Of a stretch of 64,000 bases of DNA, positions 46,699 through 59,813 are shown one piece after another (the stretch's first letter is position 1; every line of letters starts with the position of its first letter). The stretch spans positions 2,356,001 to 2,420,000 of the forward strand of contig OZ004591.1 in the NCBI GenBank assembly GCA_963924555.1. Direction: 5' to 3'. Source of the stretch: Crambe crambe. Lineage: Eukaryota; Porifera; Demospongiae; Poecilosclerida; Crambeidae. A program made the translations under genes and the position numbers. The notes under the pieces are model-generated. The model did not search any database, was not told where the DNA came from, and was given only the letters and a program-made list of their open reading frames with translations.

Positions 46699-47892
46699 CT
46701 ACAATTCTCCCTTTAGTTTCTTAGTGTCTGGTGGTTTGTGTTCAATGTTCTCCTTCAAGTACTCACTGAGAGCATTCACTGCCTTGAAACGATGGGATAT
46801 TGTGTTCTTGACTTCAGAGTCCAATTCTGCATAGGTCTTATCAAACCCCTTGGGTTGGAATATGGGGTCCCAGCCAAAGTCAGGAGGTCCCCGAGCTTGA
46901 ACTATTTGTCCCTGTATCACAAAAACAAACAAACAAAACAAGCAAATAAAAGATAAAACAAAAATCAAACAATCACTTCCATTTTGACATGAATGTGTTC
47001 TTTTGGGGTCATAGGCATGTTATACTTAGCAACAGAGTCTCGATACTAGTGGAGACTAGAATGTTCTTGACAAATGGAGTAGATAGTGTAAGGGGATATC
47101 CTTATAAGGACACCATTAGCGAATCTCCAGCACTCACATCAGTTCTTCCAGTAAATATATAAGATCACTTCTTCTCCAATTCATGCGGAGTATGCAAAGG
47201 TACACTGGGCATATGCAGACTTGTCGGGTAGGCTGCTAACAGGTTATTCAGACCTACCAATTAACAATACAAAAATATTTGGTAAAGGGTTCACAATGTC
47301 GAGTTTTTAAGTCACTCTTTGAGTACTCACCTTGATGACCCAGTTAAAAAAAAAAAAAAAAAAAAATTAAAAAAAAGATTCTGAATGATAATGATACGGA
47401 TAATCATTACGAAAAGATGACCTGGAATAGGACATGATGCTCTACAAAGGGCAACCCAAATCTAACACATTTTTAGAGGACAACTTCTTTAAAATGGCTG
47501 TCCCCAGTGAGTGTGTCTTTATTCAGAGGATCCCACTGTATACAAATGTGGGAGGTTCCACAGTAATCCTTGCATAGACATGATGGAATGATTACCGACT
47601 GAGCAGCTATTTTGCACTCTTCTTTGGCAATGTCCTCTGGCTCACCTTGGAGCTCAGGTACTGCAATCAAGTTGAGCTCAATGAACATAGCACAAGCATT
47701 AATAGCTACTTACAGTCCACATCTTTACTGATGAGTTGCCAAGGGAACTTCTCACCTAGAATGGCTTTGACCTACAGAGGGATAGTTGCATGACTTCAAA
47801 TATTACACACCATATTTACTCACTTCTTCAAGCTTTTTAGGGTTACCTGTGACAAATGTCAACCTCTTTGCTACACTCATGATTTTTGACAT
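46699..47892 (-). pseudogene. ITPA: ITPA-like inosine triphosphate pyrophosphatase, incomplete
   Basis: Exons read from the high end: 47892-47824 (MSKIMSVAKRLTFVTGNPKK; TGNxKK is the family's nucleotide-binding start), 47771-47714 (VKAILGEKFPWQLISKDVD), 47660-47596 (LPELQGEPEDIAKEECKIA), and the last exon 46911-46699 ([27 protein letters not shown]). Phases 0/1/0 fit. ITPA hydrolyses ITP/dITP/XTP to the monophosphate. The exon carrying the 'VEDTCL...GLPGPYIKW' active-site region is absent: only its end (NWVIK, donor gtgagt, about 47,332-47,345) survives next to a T/A homopolymer. The following exon has a stop. Either a pseudogene or an assembly collapse at the homopolymer. Confidence 0.78.
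47346..47376. repeat. A-homopolymer
   Basis: A run of about 21 A, then TTAAAAAAA, exactly where ITPA exon 4 is cut off. It could be the tail of a retro-insertion or a sequencing/assembly weak spot. Confidence 0.9.
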
Positions 47893-48489
47893 GAGTAATC
47901 CCTTTACCAAGGCAGATCAAGGAATATGGAAAAGGTCGTCTAGCTAGCCAGTACTTGCAGCATGCATGCAGCTAGCTCAGCGCGCGCAGCGCGTGTAATT
48001 GTGATGTGGTTTTAATTATAGCGACCTTTACCTAAGAGTTGGCCATGAGTACCCTCAGGGGGAGGTCACTCCCATTCACTCTGTACATACGTTCGCGACC
48101 TGGGTCAAGGTTTTTGACCACCCAAAAATCTATATTGACCTCTTGACCGTGCACAGAAATGTTCCTTGACCTGTTGACTGTACCTTTTCTTGACCGGTAC
48201 CTTACGTATTACGCATGCGCAATTATTGGGAATAAGATTTTATTCGGGATTTCCGGAAACTGCAAGCATGCATATATATATAGCAGCAGAACTTCTACAA
48301 GCATGCGCGCGCGCAGCTTATTATGATTACATCATTATTATCATGACGTCATAATAATAATTATTATATTCTGCATCGATCGATCAGTTTGGTTACTGCT
48401 AAGGTCTAGAATGTAGGAGTTTTCCCTATCATGTCACAATTCTGTCACTGTGCTATTATAATATGCTGACTCAAGTCTACTCATATTGT
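47893..48489. other. Spacer before unit B
   Basis: No gene. Contains GCGCGC-rich and ATT-rich stretches and ends where homology to 1809 begins. Confidence 0.5.
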
Positions 48490-49462
48490 CTCCCCATGCA
48501 CAAAACATAAACACCACATAACACAAATCATTGTCATGTGTCACAGTAAACAACACCAAATAAGGGCATGTGACATGTAGACACAAGTGTATTCATATAC
48601 CACATAAGAGGTTTGTGGTATTGTGTGCTGTAAAGTGCAGGACACACACACAACAATAGAGGAGATATAACAAGACTTCAAGATATATTTGAATGGCATA
48701 AATATATTTCAAATTAATTAGGTTGCCCAATTCTGTGAGTTGTTCCTGCTCTGCATATTATGTCCATGTGTGAAGAGGTTAAACTTCTCACACATGCAAA
48801 CTATTAGAGGATGGCAGCCACCACATATCTAGTAGCTCTGAAAAGCCAGCAAATAATAATGAACAGGCAGTTTGTCAGGATTAATCTGTTAGGACTTTAG
48901 AGCTGATGTCTAAAATTTGACAGATTAATGGACACCTCAACCATCCCTTGGACCCTAAATTTCATTGAGTTGACCATGTACATCTATCATAAATTTATGG
49001 CCCCTCCCCCAAACAAGGCAAGTCATCTTCCTACACCACTATAAGAGTGTCACTGTGTACTCTACCTCAGAGCAAGCATTATGTAGAAGTAGAGATGATA
49101 TACAACAAGAGCGAGACAAGGTCCCTGATTGAGATCCAGTTGTACAAATGGTGTGTGGTAAATGCTGCACAGCAGACATGTTTTTTCAGTCACCACTTGA
49201 ATATTCTTGCACCATGCTTAGCTCAGCTTTATAGGATTTTCTTTTCTCTATTGGTTGACTGCCACCTCATCAACACTGCAACAGGTAGGACTCTACCTCA
49301 AACGATACAGTAACCACTATTAACTAGGAACACAATTCAACAGCTGATTACATGAAGTCTACTGGAATCTTAGGTCTAGCAAGACTTTCACTACATTATT
49401 TTTTGAGTTTAAACGCACATTTCATTAGTCTTCCTTGCTGTTCCATTTAGAACGCAGGGGAT

Positions 49463-49494
49463 GGGCGTGGCTCGTTTTTGCGGTGAGGCGTGGC
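49463..49494 (+). promoter_or_regulatory. Paired GGGCGTGG/GGCGTGGC boxes upstream of kelch gene B
   Basis: Same pair and spacing as in unit A, 27-58 bases before the ATG. Confidence 0.35.
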
Positions 49495-49520
49495 TCGTTT
49501 TTATTTACCTTTTTACAAGT

Positions 49521-52500
49521 ATGGCATCTCCTCTATATGAGCCTCCCCCTCGCCGGGGTCACTTTTCCTCCATCGTAGAAGGAAACCTCTTAATGTATGG
49601 AGGAAGAACTAAAGATTTCTACAACCAAGTAGAGAACACCATCAACTTATTTAATCCCTACGAGGAAAAATGGACCACACATAAGACTACAGGTACTGAT
49701 CTGATTAGAATATATGATGCTGCAAGTGTGGCACTAGGCAAAAATTTCTATCTTTTCGGAGGAACTAATGGTCAAGAGTATATAGGATATATGTACCATC
49801 TGGATTCGACTTGGAACATCACAACAATGGACGACTTGGAACATCACAATAATGCACCAATGAGAAAGCGTGACTCTAAGATGATAAGCCACAAAGAAAA
49901 TCTAATCTGCTTTGGAGGTTACGGAATCCCCTCCGGACCGCACCAACTTCAATCTCAATTCGTCTTGAATAACTACTATGATGATGGAAGTGGGTGGACA
50001 AATGAGTTACACAGCTTTAACCTCAAAGAAGGTGAGGTAGAATATTAGGGGTGGTTAATGAGGTGTGTACACACCACTCTACTTCCTTCACTCTAAATTG
50101 ACCCTATAAATGTGGGAGTGGTTAGCTATGTTGTACTGTGCAAAGCACAAAATAGCAGTCTGTCATTATTTTCTGGCAATTCAATGATGGTCAAGTTGAC
50201 TGGACAGAAGCAACTATGTGCATATAAGTGACCTAGTAAACTGATATCATAAAAATATTCAATCTGACATGTGAATGACCATAATGTGGATGTTATTTCA
50301 GCTTTGACATGTGTAGCACACAGTTCCTCCTATATTATACCATCTTCATCATCTTTGCTGAAACTGGATCTATAGGCTGCCTTTCTTGCAGGTTTATTTG
50401 TTGCAAGTCAGAAGTAAATTAGAGCTCAATTTGGTATTTTAGTGCTAACCACTTCCCTTACAAAGCAGTAGATGTGACAATAGTGATTTAACTAGCTACT
50501 GGTAACTGGCTAGCTAGTAGCTCTATTAATACTGAAGCTAGCTGTCATAGATAAGATGATGAAGGCACTGGCAGAGACTGACTGAAGCTTTTTAGTGGAT
50601 GGATTGCATCCTCTCCAATAAATTAAAAAATGGGAGTGACTTTATTTGGACGTAGTACCTATCTCAGAGGTCAACCATTATTAATTTTACACCACCATTT
50701 TTTCTTAACTCATTCAGGGAAGGTGGTTAATGTCCATGTCATCAATTGTTCAGTTTCATAAATGTATTGTTGTTGTGTGCATGTGCATGACCTATAATAA
50801 TTATTGGACATCATCACGTGCTTCAGTCCACCATTCTACAACTCAAAATTTATATTAGCTAGCTCATTCTGGATCCACCAGAGTGTCCGTTATCCAGAGT
50901 ACAGAGGTCATCCACTCATGGAGATCCACTTGAACTGTTGAAGGTGAAATCAATTATTGGTAACATACAATTTGTCTATTTGGAGGCATCCAGTCTTCAG
51001 AGGTCAAAGTAATCATTAAATTCACACTTTCAAATATTTGGATCTAATACTAGTAAGGTATAATGGAAACTACTTTTGAAATGTACAGTAGCAATAGCTG
51101 AGTACTAATTTATTCAACTCACTTATAATTGGGTTGATGGATGGTAAGTGAGGTAATATCTATTCATCTCTTTACTCTCACCTTTTATCCTTCTACATTT
51201 TAGAATAAGAGCATAATTATTAATAGAGCAGGTAATATAAAATGATGTAGTTATTATTGCCATTTAATTCCAGTACAAATTGTGGCAGATAATCAAGGAC
51301 TAGCTACTTAGACCTACTTATGTGTAACACCCAACAAAGTTGTTCCTATCCTTATGCTTGAGATTAAGCAATGATGTTCCAGGCTCTGGGAAATGATGTC
51401 TGTGCTTTCTGTTGAAACACAACTATAAAAGGTTTATGGTCCTACTGGACCTCATCTCTTATAAATGTCATTCCTGAAAGATTTGACTCTTAACTAACCT
51501 CTGAGGATGTCAATATTTACTTCCAGATTTGTTTGTGACTCAGTGTTAAGTGTGACAACTATACAGTATTTGTGTTGGTGTCTATGGTATCAAAATGGAC
51601 CCCTTTCCCATAAAAACTATAATTACTATTAATCAAAACACAGACATAATAGAGTCCACTGAAGATGACTAGGGACATGCAAATTATGCCAGCATAATTT
51701 TGGGCATAATGGGTTGAACTTTAATGCCAGCACAATGCTGGCATAATATGGGATTTTTACTTCTAGGGGTTGGCAGATATGGAGGTATTGATGTCGACTC
51801 TTGAGTTCCTTTGTATAAACTGCTGAATTAGAGTAGTAACAAAAACAACAACAACAACAACAACAAAAAACTGTCTTCTGCTGTTTTTGATGATTAAAAG
51901 AGGCTACAATTATGGCTAGTGGCAGAGTTAGGGAGTTTCTTAGAACTAATTCACATCTTAAAATTTAGCACAGCCAGGGCCGGATCCAGGATTTTTAGAT
52001 AGCTAGGTGGACTACACACTAGGCCATGGGGAAGGCTGCAAGAAAGAGCAAGTTAATCGGAGGATCCTTTTTGGCTTGCAGGCTGCCACTTTAGCATTTA
52101 GCATTTTTGCTTCATAATGCACAAATTGGATCCAAGAAGTCCAAAATTTTCCCCAAATCTCCCTAGCACATATTTGTGTGCATTATATGACAGCATGAGT
52201 ATAGGCAAAGGTGTGAACCATCTCAAAAATTGCTAGCTAGCTATTACACTCAAACTCTGAAGTGACACATACGAGGTCACTGAAGGAAATCACAGTTAGC
52301 AGGGGTGGCTGAGGACCCCAAAAAGTGGGGGGGCTCAAAATTGCACATCGATGACTACTCCCGATGAGCTGTAATAATATTCATAAAGGTTTTGATTCTA
52401 TACATGTTGTGGCCAAACAACAATGCAGTCACTAATGTGCAACATCATTTGTGACTTGAAACAATACAGTCACTAATATGCAGTGACTAGACAGTAGACT

Positions 52501-55500
52501 TTACTGCTGCAGTTAGTCAATTATATAATGGGTCAAAAAAATTGGGGGGGGGGGGGGCTCAGCCCCCACCTGCTAAGAAGTGGGGGGGGGGGCTCTAGCC
52601 CCTCTCGCCCCCACCCTCAGCCGCCACTGGTTAGTATGTCTAATGTGTGACCTTGAAAATGAAAGCCAAAGTGTTCCAAAAGATATCTTTAAAGTGACAC
52701 ATGCAAGATCACAGGTGTAATTGTTAAGGAAGTCTCAGTTAGTATGCACTGAGTTATCTAATGTGTGACCTTGAAAGTGCAAGCCAAAATGGATGCATCA
52801 TGTATACATAGACCATTTCTTTCCTGACCATAGCCTTATATGATGATGGCTGTAGTATCTACATTGGTTAAGTTAGCTCATATATTATGTGTTCCTACTT
52901 TAAAGGAGAAACACAAGAAAAATAGATACGGCTAAGCAAATTGCAATATTATCTACAGGCTTAGCTTGGGAACAAAAGAGAGGGGGGGGGGCCCTCAACC
53001 CCACCCCTGGATCCAGCCCTGACAGCATTTGCAATGAAAATATAAAAACGGGAGTGGTAGTGGGACACCCACTAATAAGTACTCTTTTAATAGAAAATCT
53101 TGGATCCGCCACTGTATGCTACACTTTTAAATTTTCTTACTAATTTTTTAAAGCATAATAGGCATTTTTGTTGAGCATAATAGGGCAGGGGTTCTGGCAT
53201 TGGAGCATAGCATAATAGGGAAGAAAAAAAGCATAATTTGCATGTCTCTAAAGATGACACCATGTTTGTATACAGAACTTTGAGACTATACATACTTTAT
53301 ACAGTCACATGTAGCTACACTGACATGCAACACATAATACACATCATTATGTACAGACATTCCCATCACCTTCACAGGATTACCAATCTTTATCTTACTT
53401 TCCCCTAACTCCCTCAGGGACATGGTCCTCTCCCACTGTCACTGGAACAAGGCCCCCTCCCTGTACTGACTTCACACTAACGAAGATAAATGCAAACACA
53501 GCTGTGATGTTTGGAGGTTACCTACCTGGTCATAAGACAACCAATGATGTGTACATCCTTGATCTGACAAAAATGGTGAGATGTAAAGTGTGGTATTAAA
53601 ATATAGTGTCTGTTTCCATTGTACATTAATGAAGTAGATATTTCAGTATATGCTCTGACAGATGTGATGTACTGACTGGATGTTATCATTGTAGCTGGTC
53701 CATTATGTCCCCATAGGTAGAGTGCCACCACACTCAGATAAGATATTCATCTATCAAGGTGAATATCCAAGAAATGGGAGGTCAAGTATGATCATGTGAC
53801 TTGAGGACCACCAGGACCAATTATGACCATTGTTTATTTAGTAGTAAAAAATGAAACCATGAAACTTTTAGGTCATTGATTTTATGATCATATTATATTG
53901 TGTTCAGCATGAAGTGAGTTCCATTAGGGAAATATAATAATTATGACCACTGATGAAAGAAGTTATTTAGAATTGTGAATGTAGCAATCATTTAGGTTGA
54001 TAGTTCACAAACCATGTGTCTTCATTTCTCATTCATATAGTAGCTAGTAGGAAAGTATTAAATGGTCCAAATTTCATATAATTTGTACAGCAGCAGAAAT
54101 GATAATTCTTATTAAGCATGTGTGCATAAGCCTAACAGCTAGCTGGCATGCTTGATTGGTAGCAGCTGCAGTATTGATTTTCAGCAAGCAAGCTTCATCT
54201 CTCCCTGACTGCAAGGTGCTAATAAAGCTGTAACAGAAGTACGGAATTCCCTGAAATGAACGAGCTACAGCAAGTTCATAACTGAACAACAACTTTTCTT
54301 TTCTTTATAGCAACCATTGTTACATCCCATGGTTTCAATAGATCTGATCTCTCCATTGCTGTGGCAGCAATTAGTCTTTTGAGTTGAGCATAAGAAATTT
54401 TAACCAACCCGCCATACAGTAAGTACCAACCTAATAATCTTTCTGTTAATTTGTAAATTGTGAAGAAGGGGCTAAGTGATAGTGTTTGTCCATGTGTACA
54501 TGTGTTTATATCATTTGATTGCAATTAATTTTATAACAAATTTATACTTCTTTTTCCCGTCATATCTCTTCCCTTGTTTTAACTACCTTAAAATCTAACC
54601 CCCGTTATTGAACTCTATAGGTTGCCTAGAAATTCATTTGACAGTATTAGTCATCTGTTCTTCTACTGAGTATTATAGCTCCTTGAATATCAATGAATAC
54701 CTAATTACTGATGGAGACACACTTCACAGCTTGGTAATTGTAATTGTAACCTTTTGTAGCACTGGAGAAAACTGGCCCATCAGGAGGGAGAACCCTGTCC
54801 AGTGGCTAGGCATTCCCATGCTTCTGTCTGTCTGGGTTATGATGGAGATCACCCCCAGATTGTTGTGATTGGGGGGATTGGTGCTTACAACAAGGTTCTA
54901 AGTGACATGTGGCTACTTGATGTAGTGTCCGGGAGGTGGAGGGAGGTGAGTGATAAATAATAACATTGGTGGGCACTGAATCATTTAGAATTAGAATCTC
55001 CCTTGTTTTTCACCTCCTCCCTTGTAGTGTTATTGTTACTGTTTGTGTTGAAGACACTCTCTAGTGGCATCATATCAGAGCACTCTACCATAGAAGCATG
55101 TCATCAGTTTAATAAGTGCCATGCAGATATTGACAATGTGTGGGTTTCAGTTGAGATATAATGTTATGTCCTTACTGCATCACACTCAGTTGGTAGTGTT
55201 TCATTATAGGCAATTCTTTCACTTTTGCTGTGTGGAGTTGGAGTAAAAAGTGTGCATTGTTTTAGTTGTAGCTACAAGGAAGTGCTTTTCTACCAATTAT
55301 AATGTTTGTAGTTAATAGAATTTTCCTTTATCTTCATAATTGGAGTGAGCATAGCAACACATTAGGAGTTACAAGGCTTTTTGGCAGTAAATTGAGTCTA
55401 GGTATGAAGTAATCTATCAAGTGTTTGGAAAAATGGTTGACATTCCCTAGAATAGTTTTAAAATGACCACTGACCAAGTAGTTGTATTTATTTTTATGAT

Positions 55501-58476
55501 GTGTGAGTAATAACTTAGTAACATTTGTCACATAAATCATTGATATTGCACTGCACACATTATCCACAACATGCTGTGTACCTCTCCATCTGCTAATGGG
55601 CAGGTGCTGTGTTTCTAATTACCCTCCTCATGTGTGCACAGCAAGGGTTAATCTGGACTTAAAAGTTACTTGTTCATTTCCACTTGGACAGCTATACAAA
55701 CTTCTATTTCCTCTAATAGTTCAATACTGTCAAAAGTGTTTCTTCAGCTCTGGAGTCCTAGTCTTCAGTTAGCTATTTAATTATTCCATTCCTAATTTGC
55801 ACGTGAATGTGAAATTCATTGCCATGTCCATATACATGCTTGGGGTGTGAAATGTGAGGTTACCACATATTATAGTAATGTGATCCATTTTGCTATTTTA
55901 AGTATGTATGTTGCTATGTACTGTGCTATCTTCAAAGTTCTAATGCAGTGGTACCTGATGACCTTTTTATTAGCCAGTACTAACACCAATTATTGGCACC
56001 ATGTAGTTTAGTATTAGAGGTCAAAACTAACAGTGCTGGAATTAGCCATCTAGCACTTATTGGATTATTATTTGTAGTCTAAAGTACAAATTATCATGAA
56101 ATGACCTCCTTACTCCCTCTAGTTATGTGTGATATTTGCATGACATTGTCTTGATGAGCATGTATTTCACAATGGCACAACATGGAGGTTTTTAAGTCTT
56201 GTGGTGTGGAGACTAGTGATGATGTGTGTATTGAAATGGAGAATGATGTCATGGTAATTGTGAGAGGGATGATCCAATGTTATGTGTCCATGTGCAGATC
56301 AAAGTTCCAAGTCTCCAGTCAAGATACAGGCACACTGCTGATGTATTCCATTTCAATGCAAGACTGGCAGACGTCATTCTATTTGGTGGGATTCCTGAGT
56401 GGCCAAAGAATGCCAAGTCTGCTGCTGATTTTCCAATGATAGCCCAGACCACTGTACTACGATTTGGTGAGTGTGATTTAACTGATGCTAGTCATACTAT
56501 ACTTCATTCCTAAGCACAGTAGAAAGTCACTGGAGGTCTTTATTTCCATGTATTGTGAATACTTACATTTTAAGTGTGCATATTTTAATGTCTCTATTAC
56601 CCACTGACTTAACATCTCTGTACAGTGGGACCTCTAAATAAGCAGACATGTCTGGAAGATCATAATAGTCTCTTTATTTGGAGACATAGTGACATTACTG
56701 TAAATCTTCTATTTAGTGTGTTACTCTAATATAGTGTCACAATCACATTTAGACCCATTCTTATAATCATGGCACTAAATGAAGTTTTAGTATGATATTG
56801 CACTAAGCACCACTCTATAATGCAGTCAATGTAGTCTAATAATAAACTCTCATTCTGTTGATGTGCCAGTCATGATTTTTTCTGGCATGTTAATTGGAAG
56901 ATTTATGGTATTGGATGTTCTATAGTAACTGTTGTTGTTCGCTGCACTTGTTAGGAAGTTGTGTTTGTGGTTTGTGCATGTCTTGTGTTGTTGTGCATGA
57001 CTTATGTGGTTATACAAGTACAAGCTATTCACAAGATTAAAGACAGACAAGTGTGATAGTTTGCTTTAGAATGATTATTTCATTCCAATTCCCTCATTTT
57101 TACTCATGGTTTTTAAATACCCTATCATTCTGGAGGTGAAACATACTTCACTTTCATTGTACCACCACACATCCAAACTCATTTAGACCAACCCCTCTTC
57201 CAATGTGCCATAAATTTTAAACTAAATTATGCAGAAACTGAGTTGCTTCAATCCAGTTTTCAGCATGTAGCTAACTTCTTAATGGGTGACTTCCTTTTCA
57301 AATCATTCATTATTTTCCTAACTCCATTAGCTGATGATCTAAATTGTTCATGTAATAATTAAGGTTTCAATATGCAAGGGTCAGCACCCTCATAATCTTG
57401 TATCATTATATTTGGAGGTCAAATTGAGGAGCATTTCAGTGAGAGTTTCACTGGAGCATGTGAAGCTAGCTTTTTACTTCTTCTGACAGTTTTGCTGCTA
57501 CAAAAATATTCTGAGTTAAACGTTCTTTTCGACACTTAACATGTTTAGATATTGAAATTGAACAGATTGCAGCTGGCAAGCTTGTAGTTCATGGTCAATC
57601 TGCATCAGGAGTGAAAGGACACATCCTTGTTTCTTGTCCTTGATTTACTGCTAGATAGTTATAACAGAAGATACTTTACTGTGGATGTGGTTCCATTTTA
57701 TATGCTGTGTACAGCTACTCGATTACTATTTCATCAAGTGACCTCCACTTAACTCACCAACCACTCATTGATAATTGATACTTCAAATAACTACATCCAT
57801 CATACTTTTCCATTTCTTCTCCACCATCTTGTGATATGAAGAATATCACTATAACTTAATGGTTAAAAAATGGATATCACTTCTATTTCTCATCTAGTTT
57901 CTAGTTACTAGATAGTTTCCATGCAGTAACTAGTTACCATATGGTGGAAATTTTTCATTGAGTAAACATTCATGGATTCAGTTGTTTTACTCCAGCCTAT
58001 GGTTCACACTTCACAACACATTATCACAGTATTTCCCAACCAATTAGCTAAGATTGATTCCTGTCAAAAGCTGGTCTAAACCTCCACCATAAATCTCACT
58101 ATCATTTAATGACATACAAAGACACTCTTCAAACCTGAGGTCAACCATGACATAATTATTACTAATGCTAATTAGAATGTGTTGATGATGAGTGGAGTCT
58201 GATTGATGTGTGCAAGTTTCCTGACCTCGGGAGTCCAGAGAGAGTGAAGATGAAAGAAGATCTGAAGAAGAATTCCAGTAAGTGTGCATATGTAATTATA
58301 GAGTTAGTATCATATCAACCCTCAGTGCATGCACGAAGGTTACAGTACTCAGTTGTGTATGTATTAATTAGTGTATCTGTTACATCCACCATGAAGCCAT
58401 GCAGTAGTGGTGACCTCAACTATGTCCAAATAATACTCTCCAGTGTGTTCATTTTTCTTTATTCCCAGAAAGATGA
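49521..58476 (+). CDS. Kelch-repeat protein, copy B (6 exons)
   Basis: Exons 49521-50031, 53418-53575, 54760-54945, 56298-56466, 58176-58277 and 58469-58476 (TGA) sum to 1134 nt (377 aa). Compared with copy A it has a three-residue insertion in exon 1 (DDL), scattered substitutions inside blades (e.g. GGYLPGHK for GGCLPGNK, GAYNKV for GAGNNV) and an earlier stop (NSKR*). Reading frame and GG blade motifs are preserved, so both copies look functional. Changes cluster in blade loops, the usual ligand-contact surface of propellers (inference). Confidence 0.82.
51670..53250. mobile_element. Non-autonomous hAT-like element (unit B)
   Basis: Same ends (TAGGGACATGCAAATTATGC) and the same 8-bp AAGATGAC flanks (51662-51669, 53251-53258) as 5714-6962, so it inserted before the segmental duplication. 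The nested small element is at 52300-52629 with GTTAG flanks. Confidence 0.8.
51858..52194. mobile_element. Copy-B-specific insertion in the hAT-like element
   Basis: About 335 bp absent from copy A, between a (CAA)n run and 'atgagtatagg'. It contains CCAGGGCCGGATCCAGG, a motif seen at the ends of many hAT-type elements. No clear target duplication, so loss from copy A is also possible. Confidence 0.5.
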
Positions 58477-58488
58477 CAAGATTTGTAG

Positions 58489-59738
58489 TTGAGCTTCCCT
58501 ACATGAAATGTTTAAATCTAATATTGTCTCTATGATACTTAATAGCTTGCTTTACTAAGAAAGAAGGTAAACTGTAGTTAACTTCTATACTATATAAAGT
58601 GGTAGTGTATGTTTATCAGCCTAGACTGTGTACTTAATACCTCCAACTGATCAACGATCTCCTGCTCAGTATCTGAAATGTAATGCAAACATCTACTTCA
58701 ACACACTTTATGTATATAGCTATGTGACTTCTCTCAGGTGACGCGATCAAAATATATCTTTTATGGTACACCTCAGTCCAAACATTAGCCTTGTCCCCAG
58801 GCTCTATTGAAAATAGAACCTTGTATCAATTGTTTGCGCATGTGTGTAGTTTACAGGCCAATAACCTGAAAGTTTACTGGGTGAGACTTCTTTCTCCTTT
58901 TCTTTATTGTTTTGTCCAGTTTTTCCATACCATTCGCTATACTGCAGTACTTATGCTCAACAAGACTCTGGCTTTATTATTTGGTGCTCAGATTATTTTT
59001 TCACAAGTAAACGTCTACTTACAGAGAGCGTAGAATGAATGTACGGAAGCCTCGGAATTCCGAGGCTAATGCCTACAATTGATAGGCTCTCTTTTAGACA
59101 GGTCGCAAAAGAATACCTTGGGCCAAGGCTACTAAAGAAATCACAGTACAGAATAACTGTTATTATTTTTTAGAGTAATTCAGGTGAGCCTAAGTTGGCT
59201 TTCTACTATATATGTAGCTATTTTAGGAACGTTTTAAGATTGTAGTTTTCATTTGCGGTAGAGCGTACGCATGTCATGCATCTTATATCCTTACCTTGCT
59301 GTAGAGCAGCATTTTCTTATGCAACGACCACAAGTATAACATGCACTCAGAGCATCATTAATACATCACAAATAACATCCACACAGAGCACAGAATCTTC
59401 TCTTTACCTACAGAGTTTATTGAATATAACAATATACACAGCAGACCTTATAACTCATCACCTTCAAAGAAAAAAACTGTTCATTTAAACTCTCAGTAAA
59501 TCAAAACACACACAAATACACATATCAAGCAATCCACCAAATATCTAACCACATCGATTCAGATTATCAGACTCACCCCACAATGCCCTGCATTTCTCTA
59601 ATGGAAAAAAGCGTATAAAAGAAAATCAGCCCCAAAAGTCAAACAGTTGCTGAGATTCCTTATCACGTGTAGTAAGATCGTCTGTAGCTGCTTTGAATTG
59701 CCTTTTCTTGTGTTTCCACTTTGCTGTGTGTAGTACTA
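58489..59738. other. Copy-B-only sequence between kelch and Roc/COR genes
   Basis: About 1.25 kb replaces roughly 70 bp of copy A. It includes the palindrome GCCTCGGAATTCCGAGGC (59049-59066), similar to the GCCTCGG ends at 21,799. No convincing ORF. It must hold the promoter of the downstream gene in this unit, or separate it from one. Confidence 0.5.
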
Positions 59739-59813
59739 CACTGAGGGCTAGTACTTCAGAGCTTTTAATTGTAGCAGTAATGGATGAGTGATCGTAATGG
59801 AACCCTTCACTTT

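Larger units (their letters stand above)
50032..53417 (+). other. Kelch B intron 1
   Basis: Lacks copy A's 725-bp insertion but keeps the hAT-like element, with an extra insertion inside. Confidence 0.7.
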
